Source of the DNA: JASJBU01 sp963797085
Lineage (GTDB): Bacteria > Pseudomonadota > Gammaproteobacteria > Chromatiales > Chromatiaceae
Assembly: GCA_963797085.1 (NCBI GenBank)
Contig: CAWCOA010000019.1
Location: 186,001 to 250,000 of the forward strand
DNA length: 64,000 nt
Reading direction: 5' to 3'
Positions 20,030 to 28,893 of the stretch are shown piece by piece. The first letter of the stretch is position 1. Every line of letters begins with the position of its first letter. The notes below the pieces were generated by a model that was not told the DNA's origin, did not search any database, and was given only the letters and a program-made list of their open reading frames with translations. A program made the translations under genes and the position numbers.

Positions 20030-20560
20030 TTGAAAAAGTTCTTACAAATCACCTTAACACTGCTCTGCTGGTTTACGGCATGGACTGCCATGGCACAAGA
20101 AACACCTGATGCCACTCAAGGATTGGATGATCAGGTCCAATCCCTGAAAAAAGCCGTTCTGCAACTCAACCGTGAGCTATTCATCCTGGAAGAGGAGTTG
20201 CTGTTCCCCGGTAATACCCAGGTTTCAGTCTTTCTCTCCATGGACGTCGGCGTCTATTTCAAGCTGGACTCGGTACAACTGAAGATTGATGACAAGGAAC
20301 TCAGCAACTATCTCTACACGGAAAGAGAGGTCAAGGCGCTGCATCGCGGTGGAACCCAGCGTCTGTTTCTGGGCAATCTGAAATCGGGTGAACACGAACT
20401 GGTCGCCTTCTTCACCGGGGAAGGTCCGAAAGAACGGGATTACAAACGCGGGGCCACCATAGAGTTCAAGAAGGGGATTGGTCCCAAATTCATAGAACTC
20501 AAGATCGTGGATAACCCAGCCACCCAGCAGCCGGACTTCAATATCCGCGAGTGGGAATAA
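20030..20560 (+). CDS. Exported hypothetical protein of the ExbBD arm
   Basis: Protein of 176 residues beginning at a TTG with an AGGACCGG Shine-Dalgarno and a signal peptide (FLQITLTLLCWFTAWTAMAQ). A short predicted coiled coil (LDDQVQSLKKAVLQLNRELFILEEEL, about 30-55) precedes a beta-rich domain (VFLSMDVGVYFKLDSVQLKI, SGEHELVAFFTGEGPKERD). I do not recognise a named family. It is 12 bases upstream of the TPR/coiled-coil gene and is part of the same transcription unit. A periplasmic structural or linker role is suggested only by its context and coiled coil. Confidence 0.75.
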   Translation: MKKFLQITLTLLCWFTAWTAMAQETPDATQGLDDQVQSLKKAVLQLNRELFILEEELLFPGNTQVSVFLSMDVGVYFKLDSVQLKIDDKELSNYLYTEREVKALHRGGTQRLFLGNLKSGEHELVAFFTGEGPKERDYKRGATIEFKKGIGPKFIELKIVDNPATQQPDFNIREWE

Positions 20561-20572
20561 CCTGCCGCTCTG

Positions 20573-22400
20573 ATGCACGCACGTCTCCTTCTACTCCTAC
20601 TGCTGGTTATTCCTGCCCTCGGTAACTCTGCTTTTGCTTCCAGCGAACCTTCCGAACTGCGTGATCTGCACTACGGTGAGGCCCTCTATCAGCTTTACCA
20701 GCAGAACTATTTCCACTCGATCGTACATTTACTGGCAGCCAAGCAGCAAGGCCAGATGCAGGCCTACCAGGATGAGCCTGATCTGTTGCTGGGCGGTCTC
20801 TTTCTCGCCTACGGCATGCCCAACGCAGCTGAAACCCTCTTTCAACAGGTACTTCAGCGCTCAGCCGATCCACAAGTACATGATCGAGCCTGGTTGCAAC
20901 TGGCCAAGACACGTCATCGGCGTGGGCAGCAGGATGCGGCAATCTCAGCAATGGATAAGATTGGCCAGTCCCTGAGCAATGACGAGGCCGATGAACGTCA
21001 TGCCCTGCAGGGACTGATCGAAATGCAGCAGGGCTTCTACCCACAGGCATTGCAAACACTCAGAGAGCTTCCCGGAAATAGTGAATGGACTCTGTATGGC
21101 CGCTATAACCAGGCAATCTCCCTGTTACGCATGGACCGGATAGAGGACGGCTTGAGCCTATTGGCAGAGATCGCATCTGTCAGTGCGGTAGATGAAGAGA
21201 CCAAGTCGCTACGGGATCGGGCCAATCTGGTCAGAGGACTACTGCTGCTGAAGTATGACAAGACCGCTCAGGCCAGTCAGGTACTGGAGCAGATCAGGGT
21301 TTCAAGCCCAGCCGCCAATCAGGCTTTACTGGGCGTGGGTTGGGCCGCTCTGCAGTTGAACGGCCCACAGGCGGCATTGGCGCCCTGGCAGGAGCTTGCC
21401 AAACGGGAAGCCCGTGACCCTGCGGTGCTTGAAGCGATACTGGCCATCCCCTACGCCCTGACACTGCTGGAGGATGATGAACAGTCGTTACAACACTACC
21501 GTCTTGGGATAGCACGTTATGACCGTGAATTGCTGCGGCTCGATCAGGCAATCACTGCCATCCAACAGGGAGAACTGCTCATACTCCCTGAATGATCACC
21601 TTTCTGGGAGCGAGCAACAACAGCCACTATACGCCCTGCTGCCTCTGCTGATGACCGAGAACAACTTTCAAGAGCGCCTGCAGGACTATCGCGACCTGAT
21701 TTTTCTGCAGGTCAATCTCCAGCAGTGGCAAGAAAAGATCGAGAGTTACCAGGCCATGCTCGCGGTCCGGCAGACCGCTTACCTAAAACGCCTGCCGAAG
21801 GTCAGAAAAAAACTCCAGGGTACAGACTTGCAGGAACTGGAGGCGCAGGCCAAGCAGCTTCAGCAGTTGCTGGATCAGGCCCAATCAGCTGCGGAACCCC
21901 CCTTCATCCTGGCCAACAGCAAAGAGAAGAGGCTGCTGGAACGTTTTGAGAAGATCAACAGGCTGCTCACTGAGTTCGGCAAACAAACGAGCCTGCGAAA
22001 ACATCGGGCACAGGCAGATCTGCTAAAAGGCATTCTTGTCTGGGACAACAGCATCGAACATCCAATCAGACTCTGGGAGACCCGTAAACAATTCAAGGAT
22101 CTGGATCAAGCCATGGCGGAGGCCCGCTCCCGTCAGTCCGCATTGCTGGAGGCACATCGTCAAACTGAGGGACGGTTCAAGGGTTTCAAGCAGCAGATCC
22201 AATCTCTGGAAGAGCGCATCCCTGCTCTACTGATTGATGTCAATCAGGCACGAAAACATCAAGGTGAGTTGCTGCAGCAGATGGCCATCGCTGCCTTGGA
22301 GGCTCGCAAGGCGCTGTTGAACGACTACCTGATTCAGGCCCGCCTGGGCGTGGCCAGCCTGCTCGACCGCAACAGCCGATCCGCCGGGGAGACAGAATGA
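20573..22400 (+). CDS. Exported TPR and coiled-coil protein (one frame break)
   Basis: Signal peptide (LLLLLLLVIPALGNSAFA) followed by TPR-like helical repeats (GEALYQLYQQNYFHSIVHLL, ADPQVHDRAWLQLAKTRHR). The first frame stops at 21595; a one-base gain near 21575-21585 moves the protein to the frame continuing LNDHLSGSEQQQPLYALLPLL, and the second half is a long coiled coil (about 400-590; NLQQWQEKIESYQAMLAV, EAQAKQLQQLLDQAQSA). Joined length is about 608 residues. It overlaps the next TPR lipoprotein by ATGA, so the two are probably made in fixed ratio. Likely a periplasmic scaffold of the ExbBD machine; no catalytic motif is visible. Confidence 0.75.
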
Positions 22401-25222
22401 AACGTCTCGTCTATCTGCCTCTGGCGTTGGCGGTCAGCGGCTGCTCCATACTGCATATGACAGCTGAAGAACCCGTCATCGGCAGCCTTGAATACCAACC
22501 CATGAGTGTCGAAAAACGACCGGCACAGGCCCTGAGCAGTGCGGAAGTCATCGATAACTACCGCAGTCTGCTCAAACTGCAGCCCGAACCCGGTCTGAGC
22601 AGTGAAGCGACCCGCAGACTGGCCGACCTGGAACTCGAGGAACGTGAGACAGACCTGCTGGAAACACCCGAGATGGAACTGTCTGCTGCTGGACCGACGG
22701 CCGATCTCAACTCCATAGCACTCTACGAATCTCTGCTGAAGAACAACCCCGATTATGCGCATCGGGACCTGGTCTTGTATCAGCTCTCAAGGGCCTATGA
22801 ACTGGCAGGCGACCAGGACAAGATGATGCACGCATTAGATCGCCTGGCCTCCGGACATCCGCAGAGCGTCCACTGGGCGGAGGCACAATTCAGGCGTGGC
22901 GAGAGACTGTTTGTATTACGGCAGTTCGCTCAGGCAGAAGCGGCATATGCCGCGATCCTCAATAAAAGCCAATCATCCCGCTATTTCGACCGCGCGCTGT
23001 TCAAACACGGCTGGGCAAGATTCAAACAGCGTCATATTGAGGCCGGTCTGGATTCCTTTACCCTGCTATTGGACCGCAAGCTCAATGACCTGCCGGTGAT
23101 CGAGGCAAACCTCCTGTCCCCTGCCGACCGTGAACTGATCAAGGAGACCTTGCGGGTCATGAGTCTGACCTTCTCTGAACTGGGCGGCACCCGGCCTATC
23201 CGGGACTATTTCGCGGAGCATGGCCATAGGGGATACGAATTCATGGTCTACCGCGGCTTAGGCGATCTCTACCGGAAGCAGGAACGGATCGGTGATGCTG
23301 CCCAGGCCTATCTGTCATTCGTCGAGACCGATCCTACCCACCCGCAGGCACCCCGCCTGGCAGTGGATGTGATTGAGCTATACAGCGCACACAACTTTCC
23401 GGCACAGGCCCTGGAGAGTAAAAAAAGCTTTACCCGGCGCTACCGGGTACAGAGTGATTTCTGGACGCAACTTGACGACGAAGACCGGGATTGGTTGAGC
23501 ATGCGCCTCCGCGGCTATCTCAAGGAACTCGCCGAAACTCATCATGCACTGGCCCAACAGGCGGGGAAGGGCAAACAGGCCAAAGCCATACGGACCACCC
23601 AGGGCAAGGAAGCGATCTTCTGGTACCGACGCTATCTGGAATCCTTTCCCAACCAAGCAGCCTCCGGCGGGATGAGCTTTCTTCTCGCAGAGTTACTCTA
23701 TGATCTCGGCCGCCACAGAGAAGCAGTCGATGCCTATGAGAACAGCGCCTACCAGTATCCGCAGCATACCAAGAATGCCGAAGCCGGTTATGCCGCCCTG
23801 CTCGCCTTTGCCGCCGCAGAGAAAGATCTGCCGGAGAACTCGCAAAGGGCCTGGCGCAGACGCGGCATAGATAGCGCGCTGCGCTTTGCCGACAGTTTCC
23901 CGCAGGACCCTCGGCAGGCGACCGTGATGACGCAGGCAGCCGAGCAACTGTTGGCGATGAATGAACTCGATCTGGCGCGCCGAACGGCACAACAGGTCAC
24001 TGCCATACAGCCTGCGCAAAAACCTCAACTGCTGCGCACCGCATGGACCGTGGTTGCCCATTGCGCCTTTGAACAACAGGACTACCTGGCTGCCGAACAG
24101 GCTTACCAGAGAGCCCTTGCGCTGCTGCCGACCAAAGCGCCATCAAAAACCCGCAGTAACCTGCAGGAGCGCCTGGCCGCCAGTATCTATCAGGGAGCCA
24201 GCCGTTTACGCGACCAGGGACAACAGCGGCAGGCGGCGGAACAGTTTTTGCGCATCGCGCAACTGACGCCACAGGCATCGATCCGCGCCACCGCCGAGTT
24301 TGACGCAGCGGCCAGTCTGATAGCGATCAAGGAGTGGCAGGGCACAATTACCATTCTGGAAGGCCTGCGCCAACGCCATCCAACCAGCCCATTGCTACCC
24401 GACATCAACAGTAAACTTGCCGTCGCTTATCTAGAGACCCGACAACCCCTGAAGGCAGCGGTGGAATTATCAGTCATCGCAGTTAACGGAGAGAGTCCGG
24501 AGCTGCGCCGGGAGGCCGGCTGGCAGGCTGCCGAGCTGTATGAAAAAGCCAAGCGGCCTGACCAGGCGATTCGCGCCTATACGCAATTCGTCAAGGCTTT
24601 CCCCCGACCGGTGGAACAATCCATAGAGGCACGTCAGAAACTGGTGGCGCTGACACACAGCCAGCGGCAGATTAAGCAACGCGACCAATGGCTGCGGGAG
24701 ATCGTCAAGGCCGATGCCAGTGCGGGCAATGGCCGGACCGACAGGACCCGCTATCTTGCCGCTCACGCCCAGTTGAGACTAACCCAGCCTGCGTATGACC
24801 GATTCCAGGGCATTCAATTGAAAGCGCCTTTGAAAAAGAACCTGAAGCTGAAAAAGCAACAGATGCAGAGCGCTATCGCTGGATATAAAAAGGCGGCGGG
24901 ATATGGTGTGGCTGAAGTGACTACAGCAGCCACCTTCCGCATCGGCGATCTCTACCAACTGTTTGGCACGGCACTGATAGAGTCCGAAAGACCACAGGGG
25001 CTGAATGAAGAGGAGCTGGAGCAATATGAAATCCTCCTCGAGGAACAGGCCTATCCCTTCGAAGACAAGGCCATAGCCCTGCATGAGACCAACACACATA
25101 GAGCTGCAGAAGGCCACTACGATGAGTGGATCAAAAAGAGTTTCGCCGCCCTGGCCCGCCTGTTGCCGGTGCGCTATGCCAAACATGAGAAGACAGAGGA
25201 GCTGGTCGATGCGATCAATTAG
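22397..25222 (+). CDS. Large TPR-repeat lipoprotein
   Basis: Lipoprotein of 941 residues with lipobox ALAVSGCSILH (Cys16), so it is anchored in the inner or outer membrane facing the periplasm. Nearly the whole protein consists of TPR or TPR-like helix pairs, for example YQLSRAYELAGDQDKMMHAL, AEAAYAAILNKSQSSRYFDR, QAYQRALALLPTKAP and AGWQAAELYEKAKRPDQAI. There is no enzyme motif. Such giant TPR lipoproteins occur in envelope-spanning machines (for example with AglRQS/Glt-type or TonB-type motors) as scaffolds. It is coupled to the genes on either side (4-base overlap upstream, 14-base overlap downstream). Confidence 0.85.
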   Translation: MKRLVYLPLALAVSGCSILHMTAEEPVIGSLEYQPMSVEKRPAQALSSAEVIDNYRSLLKLQPEPGLSSEATRRLADLELEERETDLLETPEMELSAAGPTADLNSIALYESLLKNNPDYAHRDLVLYQLSRAYELAGDQDKMMHALDRLASGHPQSVHWAEAQFRRGERLFVLRQFAQAEAAYAAILNKSQSSRYFDRALFKHGWARFKQRHIEAGLDSFTLLLDRKLNDLPVIEANLLSPADRELIKETLRVMSLTFSELGGTRPIRDYFAEHGHRGYEFMVYRGLGDLYRKQERIGDAAQAYLSFVETDPTHPQAPRLAVDVIELYSAHNFPAQALESKKSFTRRYRVQSDFWTQLDDEDRDWLSMRLRGYLKELAETHHALAQQAGKGKQAKAIRTTQGKEAIFWYRRYLESFPNQAASGGMSFLLAELLYDLGRHREAVDAYENSAYQYPQHTKNAEAGYAALLAFAAAEKDLPENSQRAWRRRGIDSALRFADSFPQDPRQATVMTQAAEQLLAMNELDLARRTAQQVTAIQPAQKPQLLRTAWTVVAHCAFEQQDYLAAEQAYQRALALLPTKAPSKTRSNLQERLAASIYQGASRLRDQGQQRQAAEQFLRIAQLTPQASIRATAEFDAAASLIAIKEWQGTITILEGLRQRHPTSPLLPDINSKLAVAYLETRQPLKAAVELSVIAVNGESPELRREAGWQAAELYEKAKRPDQAIRAYTQFVKAFPRPVEQSIEARQKLVALTHSQRQIKQRDQWLREIVKADASAGNGRTDRTRYLAAHAQLRLTQPAYDRFQGIQLKAPLKKNLKLKKQQMQSAIAGYKKAAGYGVAEVTTAATFRIGDLYQLFGTALIESERPQGLNEEELEQYEILLEEQAYPFEDKAIALHETNTHRAAEGHYDEWIKKSFAALARLLPVRYAKHEKTEELVDAIN

Positions 25223-25838
25223 GCTGTTGGGTTTCTGTGCTCTCTTGTCACTCAGCGCCTGCATGGGTCTGCCAAGCAAGCAGGATACCCAGGTAGCGGT
25301 GGATGCAAAGGTGCATGGGGCTTCCAAAAACGCTGCGTCGCTAGCAGTCACCGACCCGGCTGTGACAGCCAAATATTCCCAGGCACTGGCAGCCATGCGC
25401 ACCGGAGATACCCCCAAGGCCCGCAGACTCATGAAAGAGTTGAGTCAGACTCAGCCCGAGCTGGCCGGCCCACAGATCAACCTGGCTATCCTGCTGCTGG
25501 CGGAACAGGACGATAGTGGCGCTGAGGCACTATTCCGACGCGTGCTGGAACAGACACCGGGACATCCTGTCGCCTCCAATCAGCTTGGACTGTTACTGCG
25601 TCAGCAAGGGAGATTCAGCGAGGCGCAACAGGCCTACAAGAACGCGCTGCAGACTGAGCCGGAATATCTCCTGGCACATCGGAACATCGGCATCCTTTAT
25701 GACCTCTATCTGCAAAAGCCCAAAAAGGCCCTCTTCCATTATCAGCGCTATCAGACCCTGGCAGGTGCCGCCGACACCGAAGTGGCAGGCTGGATTGCAG
25801 ATCTAAAACTGCGAACCAAGGCGGGTCTTTCAGAATGA
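25209..25838 (+). CDS. TPR lipoprotein
   Basis: Lipoprotein of 209 residues starting MRSIRLLGFCALLSLSACM (lipidated Cys18). Three TPR units follow: KYSQALAAMRTGDTPKARRL, GAEALFRRVLEQTPGHPVAS and FSEAQQAYKNALQTEPEYLL, then KPKKALFHYQRYQTLAG. The frame is open further upstream, but only this start gives a lipoprotein signal. It begins inside the end of the larger TPR lipoprotein gene and ends in an ATGA overlap with the next gene. The size and repeat number resemble PilF/PilW-type pilotins, which help assemble outer-membrane complexes; that is a comparison, not an assignment. Confidence 0.83.
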   Translation: MRSIRLLGFCALLSLSACMGLPSKQDTQVAVDAKVHGASKNAASLAVTDPAVTAKYSQALAAMRTGDTPKARRLMKELSQTQPELAGPQINLAILLLAEQDDSGAEALFRRVLEQTPGHPVASNQLGLLLRQQGRFSEAQQAYKNALQTEPEYLLAHRNIGILYDLYLQKPKKALFHYQRYQTLAGAADTEVAGWIADLKLRTKAGLSE

Positions 25839-26152
25839 TCAGCCAGAAGCCGATACCAGACAGAAGAAAACGCCCTGACGCTCTTTATAGACTGTATTTC
25901 GCAATGCTTCTGCTGTCACTGATATTGCGTCCTGCATGGGCCGAGCAGCGACTTGATATGGAAGGAACAGCAATCTTCGGCAATAAGGAATCGCCCAACA
26001 TCCTCTATGTCGTACCTTGGCGCAAGACTGAAAGCATGCTTCCCATGCCTCCTCCAAGAATGGGTAGCCTGGACGAATTGCTGACGCCATTGGATCGTGA
26101 CGTATTTCGCAGACGACTCGATTGGCAGCAGAGGTTTACCGATAAACCATAA
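25835..26152 (+). CDS. Small exported hypothetical protein
   Basis: Protein of 105 residues with a basic N-terminus and signal-like segment (LYFAMLLLSLILRPAWA, cleavage after about 35). The mature 70 residues contain GTAIFGNKESPNILYVVPWR and LLTPLDRDVFRRRLDW. No family recognised. The 4-base overlap with the upstream TPR lipoprotein and its place directly before exbB mark it as a true operon member, probably a small periplasmic or membrane-associated subunit. Confidence 0.75.
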   Translation: MISQKPIPDRRKRPDALYRLYFAMLLLSLILRPAWAEQRLDMEGTAIFGNKESPNILYVVPWRKTESMLPMPPPRMGSLDELLTPLDRDVFRRRLDWQQRFTDKP

Positions 26153-26230
26153 AGAATCCAGCTCTCAGCACCGACAGATTTTCAACGCTTCAATCAACTC
26201 ACTCAAAGACCGTTTCAACAGGAGATACAC

Positions 26231-26881
26231 ATGGCGACTCTGGAAACTATCATCCGATTTTTTCAGGAGGGCGGGCTGTTTATGTACCCGATCCTGATCA
26301 TCTTTGCCGGCGGACTGGCCATCGCCATCGAACGCTATGTCTATCTGACCCTGGCCACCGGGAGCAACAAACGGACCTGGAAGCGGATCCTGCCGCACCT
26401 GAATGAGGGGGATTTCACATCCGCCCTGGAGGCATCCAGCAACTCGAAGACCGCGATCGGCACCATGCTGACCTATGGTCTCTCGCGGGCGCGTACCGCA
26501 CGCCGTCGCGATGATGTGGAGATCGCCATGGAAGAGGGGCTGATGGAGGCGATCCCGCGCATGGAGAAACGTACTCACTATCTCAGCACCCTGGCCAACA
26601 TCGCCACCCTGCTGGGTCTGCTCGGCACCATCATCGGCCTGATTCAGGCCTTTACCGCCGTCTCCAACGCCGATCCGGCAGAAAAGGCGGATATGCTCTC
26701 CGCGAGTATCTCGGTGGCGATGAACACCACCGCTTTCGGTCTGATGGCGGCGATTCCCCTGCTGCTGGTCTACGCCCTGCTGCAGAGCAAGACCACTGCC
26801 ATCGTCGACAGCCTGGAGATGGCATCGGTGAAATTCCTCAACATCTTCAACGAGAAAGTCTACGCCAGGAGCAAATCATGA
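26231..26881 (+). CDS. MotA/TolQ/ExbB proton channel subunit
   Basis: Inner-membrane stator protein of the ExbB/TolQ/MotA/AglR superfamily. Five copies form a channel around an ExbD dimer and convert proton flow into motion of a TonB-like partner. The 216-residue protein has three membrane segments: about 17-36 (LFMYPILIIFAGGLAIAIE), about 120-145 (LANIATLLGLLGTIIGLIQAF) and about 160-182. The family signature TLLGLLGTIIGLIQAF with the preceding LSTLANIA is intact. Length is closer to TolQ/AglR than to the short ExbB. RBS AGGAGA before ATG. ATGA overlap with the first exbD. Confidence 0.93.
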   Translation: MATLETIIRFFQEGGLFMYPILIIFAGGLAIAIERYVYLTLATGSNKRTWKRILPHLNEGDFTSALEASSNSKTAIGTMLTYGLSRARTARRRDDVEIAMEEGLMEAIPRMEKRTHYLSTLANIATLLGLLGTIIGLIQAFTAVSNADPAEKADMLSASISVAMNTTAFGLMAAIPLLLVYALLQSKTTAIVDSLEMASVKFLNIFNEKVYARSKS

Positions 26882-27582
26882 GGCAACGCCTGCGTCATCA
26901 TCACGGTGAGGCAGAGCTCAACATTACCGCCTTTCTCAACTTGATGGTGATCCTGATTCCGTTCCTGCTGATGACGGCTGCATTTTCCCGCTTTTCGATC
27001 CTCGAGCTCTACCTGCCTCCCGCCAGCCAGGGGCAGAACAACGCCCTCAAGGAGCTGCAACTGGAGGTCATCATCCGCATGGACGCCTTGGAAGTCGGCG
27101 ATCGTGACGGGGGCCTGATCCGGCGCATCGAAAGCACCGCTGCGGGCTATGACCTGATCGCCCTGAATCAACTGCTGACCCAAATTAAGGCCCGTTTTCC
27201 CGAAAAGCGCAATGTATTCATCCTCTCAGAGCCACAGACCAACTACGAGGTCATGGTGCAGGTAATGGACGCGGTACGCATGACAGAAGTGGTGGAGGCA
27301 GGCTCCCTGGTGCAGGCGGAACTCTTCCCGGAGATCTCCCTGGGTGATGCGCCGCCGCCAGCTAATACGCCACAAGACAAAATAGGAAAACCTCATGAAG
27401 ATGTCCCGACGGGCCAAACGGATGGACCGCCATCACAAGCGCAACAAGGGCAGAGCCACCCTGCATCTGGTTTCACTCATGGATATCTTTACCATCCTGG
27501 TGTTTTTCCTGCTGGTCAACTCCGGCGAGGTGCAGGTACTGCCAAACGCCAAGGCGCTCAAACTTCCCGAGTCTGCAGCTGA
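26878..27582 (+). CDS. ExbD/TolR-type subunit 1 (C-terminus uncertain)
   Basis: Single-pass ExbD/TolR protein: a short cytoplasmic N-terminus, one membrane helix (FLNLMVILIPFLLMTAAFS, about 18-37) and a periplasmic domain (VFILSEPQTNYEVMVQVMDAVRM). In this family a membrane-proximal aspartate carries the proton; the residue before the helix here is Asn in ITAFLNLMVIL where the family usually has Asp, so its proton-carrying role is doubtful. It may act as the non-conducting partner of the second ExbD, as proposed for AglQ/AglS-type pairs. The frame runs 188 bases into the next gene, which is unusual; after about residue 162 the sequence looks non-coding, and another frame would stop at 27364. 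The true end is probably near 27365-27395. Confidence 0.8.
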   Translation: MRQRLRHHHGEAELNITAFLNLMVILIPFLLMTAAFSRFSILELYLPPASQGQNNALKELQLEVIIRMDALEVGDRDGGLIRRIESTAAGYDLIALNQLLTQIKARFPEKRNVFILSEPQTNYEVMVQVMDAVRMTEVVEAGSLVQAELFPEISLGDAPPPANTPQDKIGKPHEDVPTGQTDGPPSQAQQGQSHPASGFTHGYLYHPGVFPAGQLRRGAGTAKRQGAQTSRVCS

Positions 27583-27913
27583 AAAGCAACCCAAGGAGAC
27601 CCTGGTGGTAATGGTCAATCATAAAGAGATCCTGGTGCAGGGCCACCCGGTTGTGGACTTGGCCCGGCCGCTGCCGGATGCCAACATCATCCAGCCGTTG
27701 CAAGACGAGTTACTGCGCCATGCGGCCCACTCCAAAGCGAGCAGTCTGGAGCCCTTCAAGGGGGATATCACCATCATGGGTGACAAAGGCATCCCCTACT
27801 CCCTGTTGAAGCGGGTGATGGCGACCTGTGCGGAATCGGAATATCCCAATCTGTCCCTTGCGGTCCTGCAGCGAGCCTCTCAGGATGGGGATGAGGAGGA
27901 ACAGACCCTATGA
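27395..27913 (+). CDS. ExbD/TolR-type subunit 2
   Basis: Second ExbD/TolR protein, 172 residues. A strongly basic N-terminus (RRAKRMDRHHKRNKGRA) leads to the helix LVSLMDIFTILVFFLLVNSG (about 26-45), which has the conserved membrane Asp in SLMDIF expected to shuttle protons. A periplasmic peptidoglycan- or partner-binding domain follows (LVVMVNHKEILVQGHPVVDL). Start chosen at the ATG after AGGAAAACCTC. It overlaps the next, TonB-like gene by ATGA. The two different ExbD genes recall the AglQ/AglS arrangement of gliding motors. Confidence 0.9.
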   Translation: MKMSRRAKRMDRHHKRNKGRATLHLVSLMDIFTILVFFLLVNSGEVQVLPNAKALKLPESAAEKQPKETLVVMVNHKEILVQGHPVVDLARPLPDANIIQPLQDELLRHAAHSKASSLEPFKGDITIMGDKGIPYSLLKRVMATCAESEYPNLSLAVLQRASQDGDEEEQTL

Positions 27914-28887
27914 GTCTCTCCTACGCCCATGGCATGACGCTGCCCTGGTCCGGCTCCATTGACGAGGAGAAACGATTTCGTCTGATCATGGCGATCTGCA
28001 TGGCCTTGGCCCTGCTGTTTGGCATCGTCATTCCTCTGCTGGATCTGCCGGAGAAGGAACGTTTCCAGCGCCAGACCCTGCCCCCCCGGCTGGCGCAGCT
28101 GATCCTGGAACAGAAACAGAAGCCACCACCACCCAAACCCAAGGAGCTGAAGATCCCGGAGAAAAAGGAGCCGAAACCTGAAAAAAAGCCCGAGGTCAAG
28201 AAAGCACCCAAGCCCAAACCGGTCAAGGCCGCACCGAAGCAAGTGGTAAAGCAACCGGTTAAGCGCTCCACTGAGGCAGCGCGCAAGAAGGCGGCCTCCT
28301 CCGGGCTGCTGGCTTTTGCCGATGATCTCGCCGATCTGCGGGATGATCCGGGTATCAGCTCAGTACAGAGCGTGAACAAACTGACCAAGTCCGGCAACAA
28401 GGCAACGACTTCGCAACGAGCCATCCTCTCATCCGGGGTCAGCCAGGGCAGCGGCGGCATCAATACCGCCAAACTGAGCCGGGATACCGGCGGTCAGGGC
28501 CTGAGCGGACGCCGCACCACCCAGGTCAAGAGCAGCGCTGTGAGCGGCAACGGCGGCAATGGCCAGAGTGCGGCCCGCAAGGCAAAAAATCACAAAGGCC
28601 ACCGCACCCGGGAAGAGATCCAGCTGGTCTTCGATCAGAACAAGGGGGCGGTCTATGCGCTCTACAACCGCGCCCTGCGTAAAAATCCGACCCTGCGCGG
28701 CAAGGTGGTATTGGAAATCACCATCGCCCCCTCGGGCAAAGTCACTGGCTGCAAGATCCTCTCTTCGGAGCTGGATGACAAAAAGTTGGAACGCAAACTG
28801 GTGTCCCGGGTGAAGCTGTTCAAGTTCCCCAGCAAGGATGTGGATGTCGCCGTGGTCTCCTATCCCATCGACTTTTTGCCTGCCTGA
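27910..28887 (+). CDS. TonB-like energy transducer with AgmX/PglI-type C-terminus
   Basis: Envelope-spanning protein of 325 residues: cytoplasmic N-terminus, one membrane helix (LIMAICMALALLFGIVIPLLD, about 26-46), a Lys/Pro-rich stretch (about 70-125, KPPPPKPKELKIPEKKEPKP) that can span the periplasm, a Gly/Ser-rich linker and a C-terminal domain (RTREEIQLVFDQNKGAVYAL, VVLEITIAPSGKVTGCKILS) of the AgmX/PglI or TonB-like type. In AglRQS-Glt gliding motors AgmX/GltJ couples the motor to periplasmic parts; in Ton systems TonB couples to outer-membrane receptors. No TonB-dependent receptor is encoded nearby, so the partner is more likely the TPR lipoproteins or beta-barrels of this locus. Confidence 0.87.
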   Translation: MSLSYAHGMTLPWSGSIDEEKRFRLIMAICMALALLFGIVIPLLDLPEKERFQRQTLPPRLAQLILEQKQKPPPPKPKELKIPEKKEPKPEKKPEVKKAPKPKPVKAAPKQVVKQPVKRSTEAARKKAASSGLLAFADDLADLRDDPGISSVQSVNKLTKSGNKATTSQRAILSSGVSQGSGGINTAKLSRDTGGQGLSGRRTTQVKSSAVSGNGGNGQSAARKAKNHKGHRTREEIQLVFDQNKGAVYALYNRALRKNPTLRGKVVLEITIAPSGKVTGCKILSSELDDKKLERKLVSRVKLFKFPSKDVDVAVVSYPIDFLPA

Positions 28888-28893
28888 TTTCTT

